In this document: in pieces, positions 7,774 through 15,648 of the stretch
Layout of the letters: the number at the start of each line of letters is the position of its first letter
Numbering within the stretch: the stretch's first letter is position 1
Source: Akkermansiaceae bacterium UBA1506
GTDB lineage: Bacteria > Verrucomicrobiota > Verrucomicrobiia > Verrucomicrobiales > DEV007
Reading direction: 5' to 3'
Length of the DNA: 26,826 nucleotides
Assembly: GCA_002323995.1 (NCBI GenBank)
Contig: DCQY01000111.1
Coordinates: 1 to 26,826 of the forward strand
Position numbers and translations under genes: made by a program
The notes under the pieces: model-generated
What the model was told of the DNA's origin: nothing
Database searches by the model: none
Seen by the model: only the letters and a program-made list of their open reading frames with translations

Positions 7774-8748
7774 ATGCGAACATTGAAATTACTAACCTTG
7801 TTAGCGATACTCCCGTCTCTTTCGTCGGGCGACCAAGCGACGGGGTTTCCGGATCTTCCGGTCGCGATTACCAGCTTCGGAGCCACCTGTCATAATGAAG
7901 CTATTTATGTTTATGGGGGGCAACTAGGCGCAGCGCACAGCTACAGTTGGGATCAGGTTAATAAACCGCTTTATCGTCTAAAACTGCAGCCCGGAGCAGA
8001 GTGGGAGGAGCTTGCCTCCGATGAACCCGCGCTCGGTCCTACTTTATGGACCCATGATCGGGGTGTCATTCGTGTCGGAGGGATGCAGCCGAGAAATGCT
8101 GAAGGTGAGGAGCAAAATCTCGTTTCGGTTCCTTATGTGCGCTTGTTTGACCCTGAATCTGGAGAGTGGTCTCAGCTCGTCGACTTGCCAACTCCTCGTT
8201 CCAGTCACGACTCAATTATAGTCGATAACAAGATCTACGTGGTTGGCGGCTGGCAGATGAAGGGTAAGGATTACAACAGTACTTGGATCAAAACGGTTGA
8301 GGTCCTCGATCTATCGGTTGAAAGACCGGAGTGGCGAAGCATCGAGCAGCCTTTCCTTCGACGGGCACTGTCCGTTGCCGTCGTTGGGGATGAATTGTTC
8401 TGCATGGGGGGGTTGGACAATGGCGGAGATACTAGCCTTAAAGTCGACATACTCAACCTTGAAACCGAGGAGTGGCGAAAGGGGCCCGAACTTCCGGAGG
8501 GTCCCATGGACGGATTCGGAATCTCAGGACTCGTTGATGCCGATGACGGCAAGCTCTACATCACCGGTTTCAGTGGCAAGGTGCACGCATTCAACGGAAA
8601 GGACGGTTGGGATGAAGTAGCCCAATTTGAGCACGGGCGCTTCTTTTCCCGTTTCGTCGATCCGCCAGGGGCTCCATTGATCGTGCTGGGTGGTGTCGGC
8701 AAGCAGGGGCGGTCCCAAGTGGTCGAGCAACTCCCTGATGGCCGGTGA
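7774..8748 (+). CDS. Secreted kelch-repeat beta-propeller protein
   Basis: This is a 324-residue protein from ATG 7774, which begins a signal peptide (M-R-T-L-K-L-L-T-L-L) ending near S-S-G-D. Six kelch-like blades are recognisable by their G-G or related turns: Y-V-Y-G-G, I-R-V-G-G, Y-V-V-G-G-W, F-C-M-G-G, Y-I-T-G and I-V-L-G-G, with D-x-E-x-x-x-W elements between them. Kelch propellers of this size occur in sialate mutarotase (NanM-like) proteins and in carbohydrate-binding or oxidase-like proteins. Here no extra catalytic domain is seen. The function is unassigned; its place after a sulfatase suggests a role with the same glycan or as a binding protein. An upstream start at 7624 was rejected because it adds 50 residues without family features. 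Confidence 0.8.
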   Translation: MRTLKLLTLLAILPSLSSGDQATGFPDLPVAITSFGATCHNEAIYVYGGQLGAAHSYSWDQVNKPLYRLKLQPGAEWEELASDEPALGPTLWTHDRGVIRVGGMQPRNAEGEEQNLVSVPYVRLFDPESGEWSQLVDLPTPRSSHDSIIVDNKIYVVGGWQMKGKDYNSTWIKTVEVLDLSVERPEWRSIEQPFLRRALSVAVVGDELFCMGGLDNGGDTSLKVDILNLETEEWRKGPELPEGPMDGFGISGLVDADDGKLYITGFSGKVHAFNGKDGWDEVAQFEHGRFFSRFVDPPGAPLIVLGGVGKQGRSQVVEQLPDGR

Positions 8749-9225
8749 CTGATACGATGCTTCGGAACGTGTTACCTTTTTCGCTCAAATCACGCTGGCG
8801 AAAAGCGCTTCCATCGAGCGGTGAATTCGACTGCTGTGCTTCTGACAAACTCAAAGTCAAGCGCCTCCAATTCTTAACCAGGTGATATTTTCGGCGTCAC
8901 CCCTGACGAAAAAAAATAAAAAAAGCATCATATAAACCTGAGATAACCCATTCTATGTGAACGGACTAAGTATGGTTTTTACTAATTAAAAATTCACCCT
9001 CTGTTCGCGGTGTCGATAGTCTCATGGATGGTGATAGCTGAAGTTATTGATAAAGGTTCCAATCCTTAGGTTCTGGATGGGTGGCGTTGCGCCTGAACCG
9101 ATCATTGTAGGTAAGTGAGTACTGCAAGAACGGGATAGAAAGGCGATAAAGGGAAGGTTTTAGGTTGAACGCTTCGAAATTTGACACTGATCATCAGCTA
9201 ATTCTTTCACCAACCTTGAAAAGAG
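8749..9225. other. Intergenic region between convergent genes
   Basis: No gene or RNA is recognised in these 477 bases. A small stem (GGTGA 8881-8885, TCACC 8897-8901) precedes an A8-T-A7 run (8909-8924). The T-rich complement would suit a terminator of the minus-strand helicase transcript, but no stem precedes it on that strand. The centre (8925-9010) is AT-rich. Confidence 0.4.
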
Positions 9226-11250
9226 CTACCAAGCCGCTGGCCCGATATTCCACTCTTCAACCAAATCGGTCGGGATATCGTCTATAAACTGCGAAGGACG
9301 CTGCAGTGTTTCCCCATCGAACGCGCCGTGCCAGATCAGCGGGTAGGTGAGATAGAGCTCGTCTTTGGCTCGCGTCACGGCGACGTAGAAGAGGCGCCTT
9401 TCTTCTTCCAGTCCGCTGTTCTCTTCGTCGTCTTCATCGATTACCCGGTTGCTTGGAAAACGTCCTTCGGCTAGCCAGACAACAAAAACCGCTCGCCACT
9501 CTAGACCTTTAGCCTGATGAACAGAGCTTAAGCAAACGGATTCGCTGTCAGGCTCCGCTTGGGTGGCTCCGACAGCGTCTTGACCAGCCAAAAGGCTCAG
9601 TTGGCTGAGGAACTCTTCAATGTCGTCGAACGCCTCTGCATATTTTTCCAGTTGGAGTAAGTCCTGCCTTCGATTATCAAAATTGGTAAACTTACTGCGC
9701 ATATAGTCCTCGTAAACTCCACCTAGGATTGAAGGCATCATCTCTGCTGGAGGCTTAGGCTTTCCCTCAAGATTGATAAGCTCGTCTAGGGTGTAGGCCA
9801 GTTGCTTCCAGGTTGATTTTGCTTTCGAAGGTACTTTGAAACCTAGCATAATCTCAGAGAAGGAATGTATGGCCTCGACATGTGCTTCATCGCTTCTAAG
9901 CCACTCGTTCCAGAGGTTGTCAGCGCTTTTAGCTCCAATGCCGGGGAGCATTTTTACGAATCTTTTGAAGGCAACCTCATCACGACGGTTGCAGACGAAC
10001 TTCATGAAGGCAGCAGCATCTTTAATGTGAGCTTGTTCGAAAAAGCGGAGTCCGCTGGTGATCACGAAAGGGATACCGCGATTCGTCAGCTCCATTTGGA
10101 TTTCCATAGCATGGAAGTGAGCTCGGTAGAGAACTGCAATTTCGTTAAGCTCTATCCCTTCGTCTCTGAGTTCGAGAATGCGCTGAGCAACGAAAGCAGC
10201 CTGAGTATTTGGGTCTTGCAGCGGAGCGAGAGCAGGAAGCATATCACGGTCTGGGCGTGAGGCTGCCAGATCTTTTTTGAACTGCTGGGTGTTTGGGGCA
10301 ATAGCGGCGTTCGCTAATGTCAGGATTTCGGGAACGGACCGATAGTTTGTTTCGATGACGTATTTCGTGGCACCCTCATATTCCTCAGGAAAGTCGAGAA
10401 TGTTCCGAAAATCCGCCCCACGCCAGGAATAGATTGATTGAGCATCGTCGCCAACCACCATGACGTTGTTTTGTGGCTGCGCTAGAGTGTTGATCAGTTC
10501 AGCTTGGAGGGCATTGGTGTCTTGATACTCGTCAACGAGAATCCACTCGAACTGTCGCTGGTAAGATTCCCTGATGGTTGGGTGATTTTCGAAGAGTCTA
10601 AGGGTTTTCTCGAGAAGATCGTCAAAGTCCATCGAGTTCGTAGACTGTTTCTTCTTTTCGTATCCTTTCTCAAGCGAGGCCACGGGTTCGGCAAGGTGAT
10701 GGAAGTAAGGATACCGTGAGAGGAGGATATCTTCAATTTCACAGCCAGTGTTTTTTGCGAGGCTAAAAATATCTCCGAGGACCTCAGGCTTGGGGAATCG
10801 CATCGACTTCGTATCGATGTCACTTTCGGCGATGACGGCATTGAGAATCTCCTTCTGATCTTCGCGATCCATGATGGAGAAGTTCCTCTCCCATCCGATT
10901 TCTGGAGCATGGCGTCTGAGAATTCGGTTTCCGACGGAGTGAAAGGTGCCACCCCACAACTCGCTGGTGTCGTAGGGAACAAGCTCTTCGACACGATCGA
11001 GCATCTCGCGAGCCGCCTTATTGGTGAAAGTGAGTAGAAGGATGCTGGCGGCTGGTATCCCGTTATCAAGCAAGTAGGCGACTCGATACGTGAGAGTGCG
11101 TGTTTTCCCGCTGCCTGCTCCAGCAATAACAAGAGAGGGACCAGGCGGCGCGGTGACTGCGGCAAACTGCTTTTCGTTCAGCTCACTGGCATAGTCGATC
11201 TGTGATTTGGCGTTCTTGGGAATGCGTTTGATCGTGTAATCACGGGCCAT
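9226..11250 (-). CDS. UvrD/PcrA/Rep-family ATP-dependent 3'-5' DNA helicase
   Basis: This is an SF1A helicase of 674 residues that unwinds DNA in repair and replication restart. The motifs are in order: Q-motif L-N-E-K-Q-F (about 24-29), Walker A A-G-A-G-S-G-K-T (43-50), Walker B L-V-D-E-Y-Q-D (238-244), motif III G-D-D-A-Q-S-I-Y-S-W-R-G (267-278), motif V V-H-Q-A-K-G-L-E-W and motif VI V-A-V-T-R-A-K. It is slightly shorter than typical UvrD or PcrA (about 720). Which of UvrD, PcrA or Rep it corresponds to cannot be decided from the sequence. The start at 11250 puts the Q-motif at the expected place; no Shine-Dalgarno sequence is visible. The PIN-PhoH gene lies 64 bases upstream on the same strand, so co-transcription is possible. 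Confidence 0.95.
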   Translation of the reverse strand: MARDYTIKRIPKNAKSQIDYASELNEKQFAAVTAPPGPSLVIAGAGSGKTRTLTYRVAYLLDNGIPAASILLLTFTNKAAREMLDRVEELVPYDTSELWGGTFHSVGNRILRRHAPEIGWERNFSIMDREDQKEILNAVIAESDIDTKSMRFPKPEVLGDIFSLAKNTGCEIEDILLSRYPYFHHLAEPVASLEKGYEKKKQSTNSMDFDDLLEKTLRLFENHPTIRESYQRQFEWILVDEYQDTNALQAELINTLAQPQNNVMVVGDDAQSIYSWRGADFRNILDFPEEYEGATKYVIETNYRSVPEILTLANAAIAPNTQQFKKDLAASRPDRDMLPALAPLQDPNTQAAFVAQRILELRDEGIELNEIAVLYRAHFHAMEIQMELTNRGIPFVITSGLRFFEQAHIKDAAAFMKFVCNRRDEVAFKRFVKMLPGIGAKSADNLWNEWLRSDEAHVEAIHSFSEIMLGFKVPSKAKSTWKQLAYTLDELINLEGKPKPPAEMMPSILGGVYEDYMRSKFTNFDNRRQDLLQLEKYAEAFDDIEEFLSQLSLLAGQDAVGATQAEPDSESVCLSSVHQAKGLEWRAVFVVWLAEGRFPSNRVIDEDDEENSGLEEERRLFYVAVTRAKDELYLTYPLIWHGAFDGETLQRPSQFIDDIPTDLVEEWNIGPAAW

Positions 11251-11314
11251 CGTATTGATAATCTAGCCTTCGAACCTGACTTTTGCGCAAATAAAATGCA
11301 GGCGTCCGCCCGTT

Positions 11315-12907
11315 TTACATTTTCTTTGCGGCTGCTTCCGCCAATTGGCTGCGTTCGCCGCGTTCCAGTGTTACGTGCGAGCTACAAGCTTCGTCGCGAA
11401 GCCGGTCGCGAGTATACACAAGGCCATTGCTGAGTCTATCCACATATGGGTTGTCTATCTGAGCGGGATCCCCAATGAGAACAAGTTTTGATCCGCGCGC
11501 CATGCGGGTTACGATAGTTTTAGCCTCAAGCGGCGTGAGTTGTTGGGCTTCGTCGAGAATAAAATAACGATTGGGGATCGAGCGTCCGCGGATGTAGCAA
11601 AGGGCTTCGATTTCAATGAGCCCGGATTCGAGAATCCCCTCATAAACCTTCTTTCCGACACTGTTCATCGTAGCCTCGGTATTTCCTTTGCGGCTCTTGG
11701 TTTGTTGTCTTCTTTTACCCGAAGTGCTTTCAGGGGTTAGAAGAAATTCAAGGGCGTCAAAAATAGGCTTGAGCCACGGGTCGAGCTTCTCTTCAAGAGA
11801 GCCTGGAAGAAATCCGAGCGTATCGCCAAGAGGAATGACGGGACGGCTCACCGTAACCCCGTTGAAATCGCCCGCAAAGGTTGCGTGAAGGGCTGAGGCC
11901 ACGGCGAGGAGCGTCTTGCCAGTACCTGCCTGACCATAACAGGTAACCAGAGTAGCCTCAGGATTTAGAAGCGCATCCATGAAGCACTGCTGCCCTAGGT
12001 TGAGGGGGCGAATCCCAGTGCCTCGCTGAATCTTGATTTGGTCTGGGATATAAAGTTTATGAAAAGCGCCGTCTGAACCCATTCGTGCCGGCATGGTGCG
12101 TTTTTCTCCCGCTTTTAACAGAACGTATTCGTTTGGGCTGATTTGTTTCACAAAAGGGGGCAGGTCAATCCCCCCAGTGCTAGCAAAGCGCTGAAGTTCG
12201 TTCGGTTTGAGGTCGATTATATTGGGGCCGGTTTGACAGATTTGGTCACTATCAACCTTGTCGTTTTGATAGTCTTCACACGGAATTCCCACAGCGTGGG
12301 CTTTAAGCTGTAGGTTAAGGTCCTTAGTAATAAGTACGGTCGGAGCCGAGTTTCGTTCGGCTACCATGCTGGCACAGACAAGAATGCGGTTATCGTTGGT
12401 TTCTTCACCGCGAAACGTCGTCATGAGTTCCTCAACATTGGCGCTTTTCACACTGTTTGGAACAAGGCGAACAGAACCGCCCTCCGGAGTTGGAATACCG
12501 ATAGTTGCTTCGTTGGGGTGAGATGAGAAAATCTCAGTAAGACGACGGTGAACGCTGCGCGTGTTGGCTCCGCGTTCCGACTGCTCACTCTTGAAGCGAT
12601 CTAATTCGCATAGGACCTCGATTGGAATGCAAATATGATTATCTCCAAAGCGATCGAGACAGTCAGGGTCGTGAAGTAATACGTTAGTATCGAGAACAAA
12701 GTTTTTCCCGATGGTTGAAGGTGCTTTGAGGCCGTCACCATAAGCCTTACATTTTGGCGAGCGTTTCCGAGGCAGACTGGTGGCAGCGTTTCGATTAAAC
12801 ATCTCAACCTGAACTGGTCCATCGGAAGCCGCACCCCCCGTTTCCGTATCAGATTGAATACTGTTCATAGCAGCGGTTCGCGTTGCTCTGGAAAAAGAAG
12901 CGAACAT
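11315..12907 (-). CDS. PIN domain-PhoH ATPase fusion
   Basis: This is a 530-residue PhoH2-type protein. An N-terminal PIN nuclease-fold domain (about 68-210, V-L-D-T-N-V-L with D73, and later acidic residues including T-N-D and T-K-D) is joined to a PhoH P-loop ATPase (about 300-530, Walker A G-Q-A-G-T-G-K-T at 325-332, Walker B F-I-L-D-E-A-Q). PIN-PhoH proteins of the YlaK type have been described as RNA helicase/RNase enzymes; the cellular role here is unknown. The first roughly 65 residues are low-complexity and polar. The start at 12907 is favoured by AAAGG six bases upstream; an ATG at 12868 is an alternative. The gene is followed 64 bases later by the helicase. Confidence 0.93.
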   Translation of the reverse strand: MFASFSRATRTAAMNSIQSDTETGGAASDGPVQVEMFNRNAATSLPRKRSPKCKAYGDGLKAPSTIGKNFVLDTNVLLHDPDCLDRFGDNHICIPIEVLCELDRFKSEQSERGANTRSVHRRLTEIFSSHPNEATIGIPTPEGGSVRLVPNSVKSANVEELMTTFRGEETNDNRILVCASMVAERNSAPTVLITKDLNLQLKAHAVGIPCEDYQNDKVDSDQICQTGPNIIDLKPNELQRFASTGGIDLPPFVKQISPNEYVLLKAGEKRTMPARMGSDGAFHKLYIPDQIKIQRGTGIRPLNLGQQCFMDALLNPEATLVTCYGQAGTGKTLLAVASALHATFAGDFNGVTVSRPVIPLGDTLGFLPGSLEEKLDPWLKPIFDALEFLLTPESTSGKRRQQTKSRKGNTEATMNSVGKKVYEGILESGLIEIEALCYIRGRSIPNRYFILDEAQQLTPLEAKTIVTRMARGSKLVLIGDPAQIDNPYVDRLSNGLVYTRDRLRDEACSSHVTLERGERSQLAEAAAKKM

Positions 12908-13465
12908 GTATGGCCTTTAATGTGAACAGCTTTATTAAGCATTGTCAAAATATTAGATGAACTAAAACTAATTTATCAGTGACATCAAGAGAGCGGAGTG
13001 CCGATAGAACGCTGAATCAGGATAGTTTCGGAAGACGAGCGCCCGAGACACGGCGGCTATTGTGTTAACCATGCCGGTGCTTCCGAGTCCTTTTTCTCTG
13101 TTCGGGTCGGAAACAACTGGCCGTGATAAGCCAACTCTAGCCCTCCAGCCCCCCCCAAAAAAAATCAGTTTGCTCTTCTTTCACTCAAGCCTAGGCCGAG
13201 GAAACTGATAGAAGGCGCGATTAGAGAGATGACCGTTGTCGTCGGGATTGCGAAGATCCGGGTTCTAAGAGCCAAGGATTAGTTAAAGCCGTTGACGAGT
13301 ACGACTCAGAAAATTACACGCTATGATAACCTGGCTTACTCACTGACGACTAAGAGGGGCTGGATGCGAGGGGAGTGTACCCAAAATTAAAAAATACAGG
13401 CAAAAATAGCTTTTAGAGGTTAAAAAAAATTAAGGCGCAACCTCGTTTGCAATTACAAAGATAAC
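12908..13465. other. Intergenic region with possible RNA structure
   Basis: No protein gene is supported in these 558 bases. It holds a plus-strand stem ending before a T5 run (13027-13095), a second small hairpin (13256-13279), a C8-A8 junction (13149-13164) and an AT-rich stretch near 13380-13435, flanked by GAGGTT (13416-13421) and AACCTC (13439-13444). A perfect TTGACA hexamer on the minus strand (12943-12948) lies in front of the PhoH gene, but no good -10 hexamer is found at 17 or 18 bases. Confidence 0.4.
13027..13095 (+). other. Possible structured RNA 3' end or terminator
   Basis: TCGGAAG (13028-13034) pairs perfectly with CTTCCGA (13080-13086). Directly inside on the 3' side, GCCGgTG (13073-13079) pairs with CACGGC (13049-13054) with one bulged G. 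The combined stem is followed by gtcc and five Ts (13091-13095). No plus-strand gene precedes it, so it could mark an unannotated small RNA. Chance pairing cannot be excluded. Confidence 0.3.
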
Positions 13466-13972
13466 TCAAGGGATTGGTTCTATAAAACAACCGATCGGAA
13501 CCGTTTGTGTGAATGATAGTTCTTTGCCTTCTAGGATGTCTTTCAGAATATTTCTTAGGTAATTTTCGGTGGCGGCCCTCCGTTTGTCTCCATAAGCGTT
13601 GAAGAGGTTGTCAATCCGTCCGCGATATAAAAGTTTATCTTCCGAATCGAAAACGGCCACCTCGGGAGTGATGGAGGCTCCGGCAGTTTTCACCCGCTCA
13701 TGATTTGGATCGCGCATGCCCGGTATGTTCAAAAAGTATTCCCTTCGGTGATCTTCGATATCTTCAGCGGTAGTAGTCGGGTCCGGGTAGATCAGGTAAA
13801 AGTCGAAGCCAACAGGTGAAAACTCATGGTGAATTCTAGAAAGCTCGGGGGCATAGGCATTAGCTATCGGGCAGTCAATTGAGACGAATATATCGACGTG
13901 CCCGAGGTTGTCTTCAGCACGAGACTCGAACATCAAAAGGAGCGCTGTGACAAATGATAGGACACGTATCAT
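13466..13972 (-). CDS. Exported redoxin/thioredoxin-fold protein
   Basis: This is a 168-residue protein with a signal peptide (residues 1-19, ending S-R-A-E). The mature part has a thioredoxin-like layout: D-C-P-I-A-N-A-Y-A-P-E-L with C34 at the position of the active-site cysteine but no CxxC, then a I-T-P-E-V-A-V-F segment (101-108) that fits the cis-proline loop and following strand. A second Cys, C162, lies in the C-terminal G-C-F-I element. It is translated directly after the cytochrome/monooxygenase gene, whose stop overlaps its start (ATGA, 13969-13972). From memory of the family, redoxin-like domains of this kind are often the N-terminal part of one long protein with the cytochrome/monooxygenase module; here they are separate. 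A role in handling thiols or copper for that enzyme is an inference. Confidence 0.8.
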   Translation of the reverse strand: MIRVLSFVTALLLMFESRAEDNLGHVDIFVSIDCPIANAYAPELSRIHHEFSPVGFDFYLIYPDPTTTAEDIEDHRREYFLNIPGMRDPNHERVKTAGASITPEVAVFDSEDKLLYRGRIDNLFNAYGDKRRAATENYLRNILKDILEGKELSFTQTVPIGCFIEPIP

Positions 13973-15486
13973 GCGTCTCGCGATGCTTTCAAACTTTCAA
14001 GCCAGTCCTGCAGAATCTGCAATTCAGAGGGGTCGAGAGCCTTATTTCCATCTTTGTCGAGCCTCGGTAGCAAGGCGACCCGGAGGCGTTCGGGAAGTTC
14101 GCTGCTTTGCAATGTGCCGTCCGAATCTTTATCAAGGAAGCGAATCATCATAGGGAGTCCCTCTAACAACCGTGAGTTGGAAAACTCCCGTCCCAACTGG
14201 GCGAGAATCTTTACTTGGTTTATCTTTGTTTGTCTCGAGAGTTCGGTGATGTCCGTTGCGTTAACAGGCACGGCCAGTACGGTGATGCTGCCCATCTCGT
14301 CAGTGGACTCTAGCCCCCATTTAACTCGACGTGGAGGTGAGAAGGGGTTGTCGTAGTTGTCTTCCGAATTGTCATAGGTGATTACAGTCGTCAACACCGT
14401 TCCAGAGGGTAGAATGACTTTCTCGTCAAAGTAGTAAGTGTCCTGCCAATCAAGATCCCAATCAGGAATATCGAGAAGGACTCGTTGCTCACCATTGGGG
14501 TATTTCGCCGTCATTGTCATGGTTTCTGCCAGATAATGAGCGTGACCGGTGATGCAAACCGCTTCCGCATCAACTGGAAGTGTGAAGTTGTCAGTGATGG
14601 TGTAGTTTTTTTCACCTGGAGGGATATCGATTCCAACACCACGGCCAAACCCAGGAGGAATCTGTATTTCCTGGATGAGACGCGAAGGAGGTTTATCTGC
14701 GAGGTAGATTCCAACCTTGGTTTGTTCCAGTTCTGGTTTACCAGAGGGGTGAAAATGCGTTGAGAGAACGAAGTCCGACCCCTTTGGAAGTGGGTGGGCA
14801 AGATCGCCCGGTAGAAGTCGGGGGGAAACGCCAGGGACGTATCCGCCAAGTGAACCGCTCCTACGAAATTTCATTCCTCTAAATCCTGGCTTGCCGTCTT
14901 TCCCTTCGAGTTTTCGCGCGGCGCCACTATCGTCGAGAAAGTAGAGTGAGTGATGAACGACCGCTCGGGCCGACGGGCGCAGTTCGATAGCTTTTACCCA
15001 CTTGTCTTCGTCGAGGTTTAGAGGTAAAACGAAGTTGCGGTAGACATCAGGGCCGTCTGCCGCAACTGGGTAGGCCTGAGCCATTGTCAGAATTATATCC
15101 GGCTCTCCCAGTTGCCAACCCTGAGTGAAGGTGGGAAGATCCGGTGTGTCTTGAATGTCTCCTTCCGGCTTGCCGGACTCAACCCATTGATTGATGAGTT
15201 CGATTTCGTGGTCATCGAGACGCCGTATGTCTGAAAAGTGGGTTAACTGTTGGCTGGCATGCCACGGCGGCATGTAGCGATCGCTAACGACTTGTTTAAT
15301 GGTGCGCGCCTTCTTGGATACTTCCTCAAAGCTGCTGAGGGGGAAAGGGGCGCTTTCGCCTTCGCGGTGGCAACCTGTGCAGTTGCCATAGATGATCGGG
15401 GCTATGTCTCTGTGGTATGTCACCTCAGACCTGCTCGGCGAAGCCATGAGTGAGCTAATTATAAACAAAATAGGGGCATATTTCAT
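13969..15486 (-). CDS. Exported cytochrome c / PHM-like copper monooxygenase / EF-hand protein
   Basis: This is a 505-residue protein with a signal peptide (1-20). A c-type heme site C-T-G-C-H (36-40) and a possible axial Met in Y-M-P-P-W (M72) form an N-terminal cytochrome domain. Residues about 150-410 resemble the copper type II ascorbate-dependent monooxygenase fold of PHM and dopamine beta-hydroxylase: V-H-H-S (H178, H179) and H-F-H (H244, H246) for the first copper, H-A-H (H315, H317) and Met in D-E-M (M398) for the second. Two EF-hand loops follow: D452-E463 and D477-E488. It probably oxidises a periplasmic substrate, with the heme as electron donor in place of ascorbate; that is inference. 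AGGA is visible 9 bases upstream of the ATG. The stop overlaps the next gene's start. Confidence 0.85.
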   Translation of the reverse strand: MKYAPILFIISSLMASPSRSEVTYHRDIAPIIYGNCTGCHREGESAPFPLSSFEEVSKKARTIKQVVSDRYMPPWHASQQLTHFSDIRRLDDHEIELINQWVESGKPEGDIQDTPDLPTFTQGWQLGEPDIILTMAQAYPVAADGPDVYRNFVLPLNLDEDKWVKAIELRPSARAVVHHSLYFLDDSGAARKLEGKDGKPGFRGMKFRRSGSLGGYVPGVSPRLLPGDLAHPLPKGSDFVLSTHFHPSGKPELEQTKVGIYLADKPPSRLIQEIQIPPGFGRGVGIDIPPGEKNYTITDNFTLPVDAEAVCITGHAHYLAETMTMTAKYPNGEQRVLLDIPDWDLDWQDTYYFDEKVILPSGTVLTTVITYDNSEDNYDNPFSPPRRVKWGLESTDEMGSITVLAVPVNATDITELSRQTKINQVKILAQLGREFSNSRLLEGLPMMIRFLDKDSDGTLQSSELPERLRVALLPRLDKDGNKALDPSELQILQDWLESLKASRDA

Positions 15487-15648
15487 GAGTAGCTTTCCTA
15501 GTGAGACGCGAATGGCAGCAGGGAAGTTACAGGAAAATCTTCTTCCGCCATCGCCGAAGCGAATAGACTAAGCGATCAGAATCTACCTTGCTAATTGTCG
15601 GGGTTTTTAAAATTTTGGCCGATCCGTCGCCTAAGGATAGTCCTAAGA

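Noticed and set aside
8881..8924. Stem plus A-rich run as an intrinsic terminator
   Set aside because: On the plus strand the stem is followed by As, and on the minus strand the T run precedes the stem, so neither direction fits.
10494..11165. 223-codon open frame overlapping the helicase in another frame
   Set aside because: The helicase motifs fix the real frame. The alternative protein is Ser/Pro/Leu-rich with no domain, typical of a shadow frame.
12943..12948. TTGACA hexamer before PhoH as a sigma-70 promoter
   Set aside because: At 17 or 18 bases downstream the best -10 matches only three of six positions.
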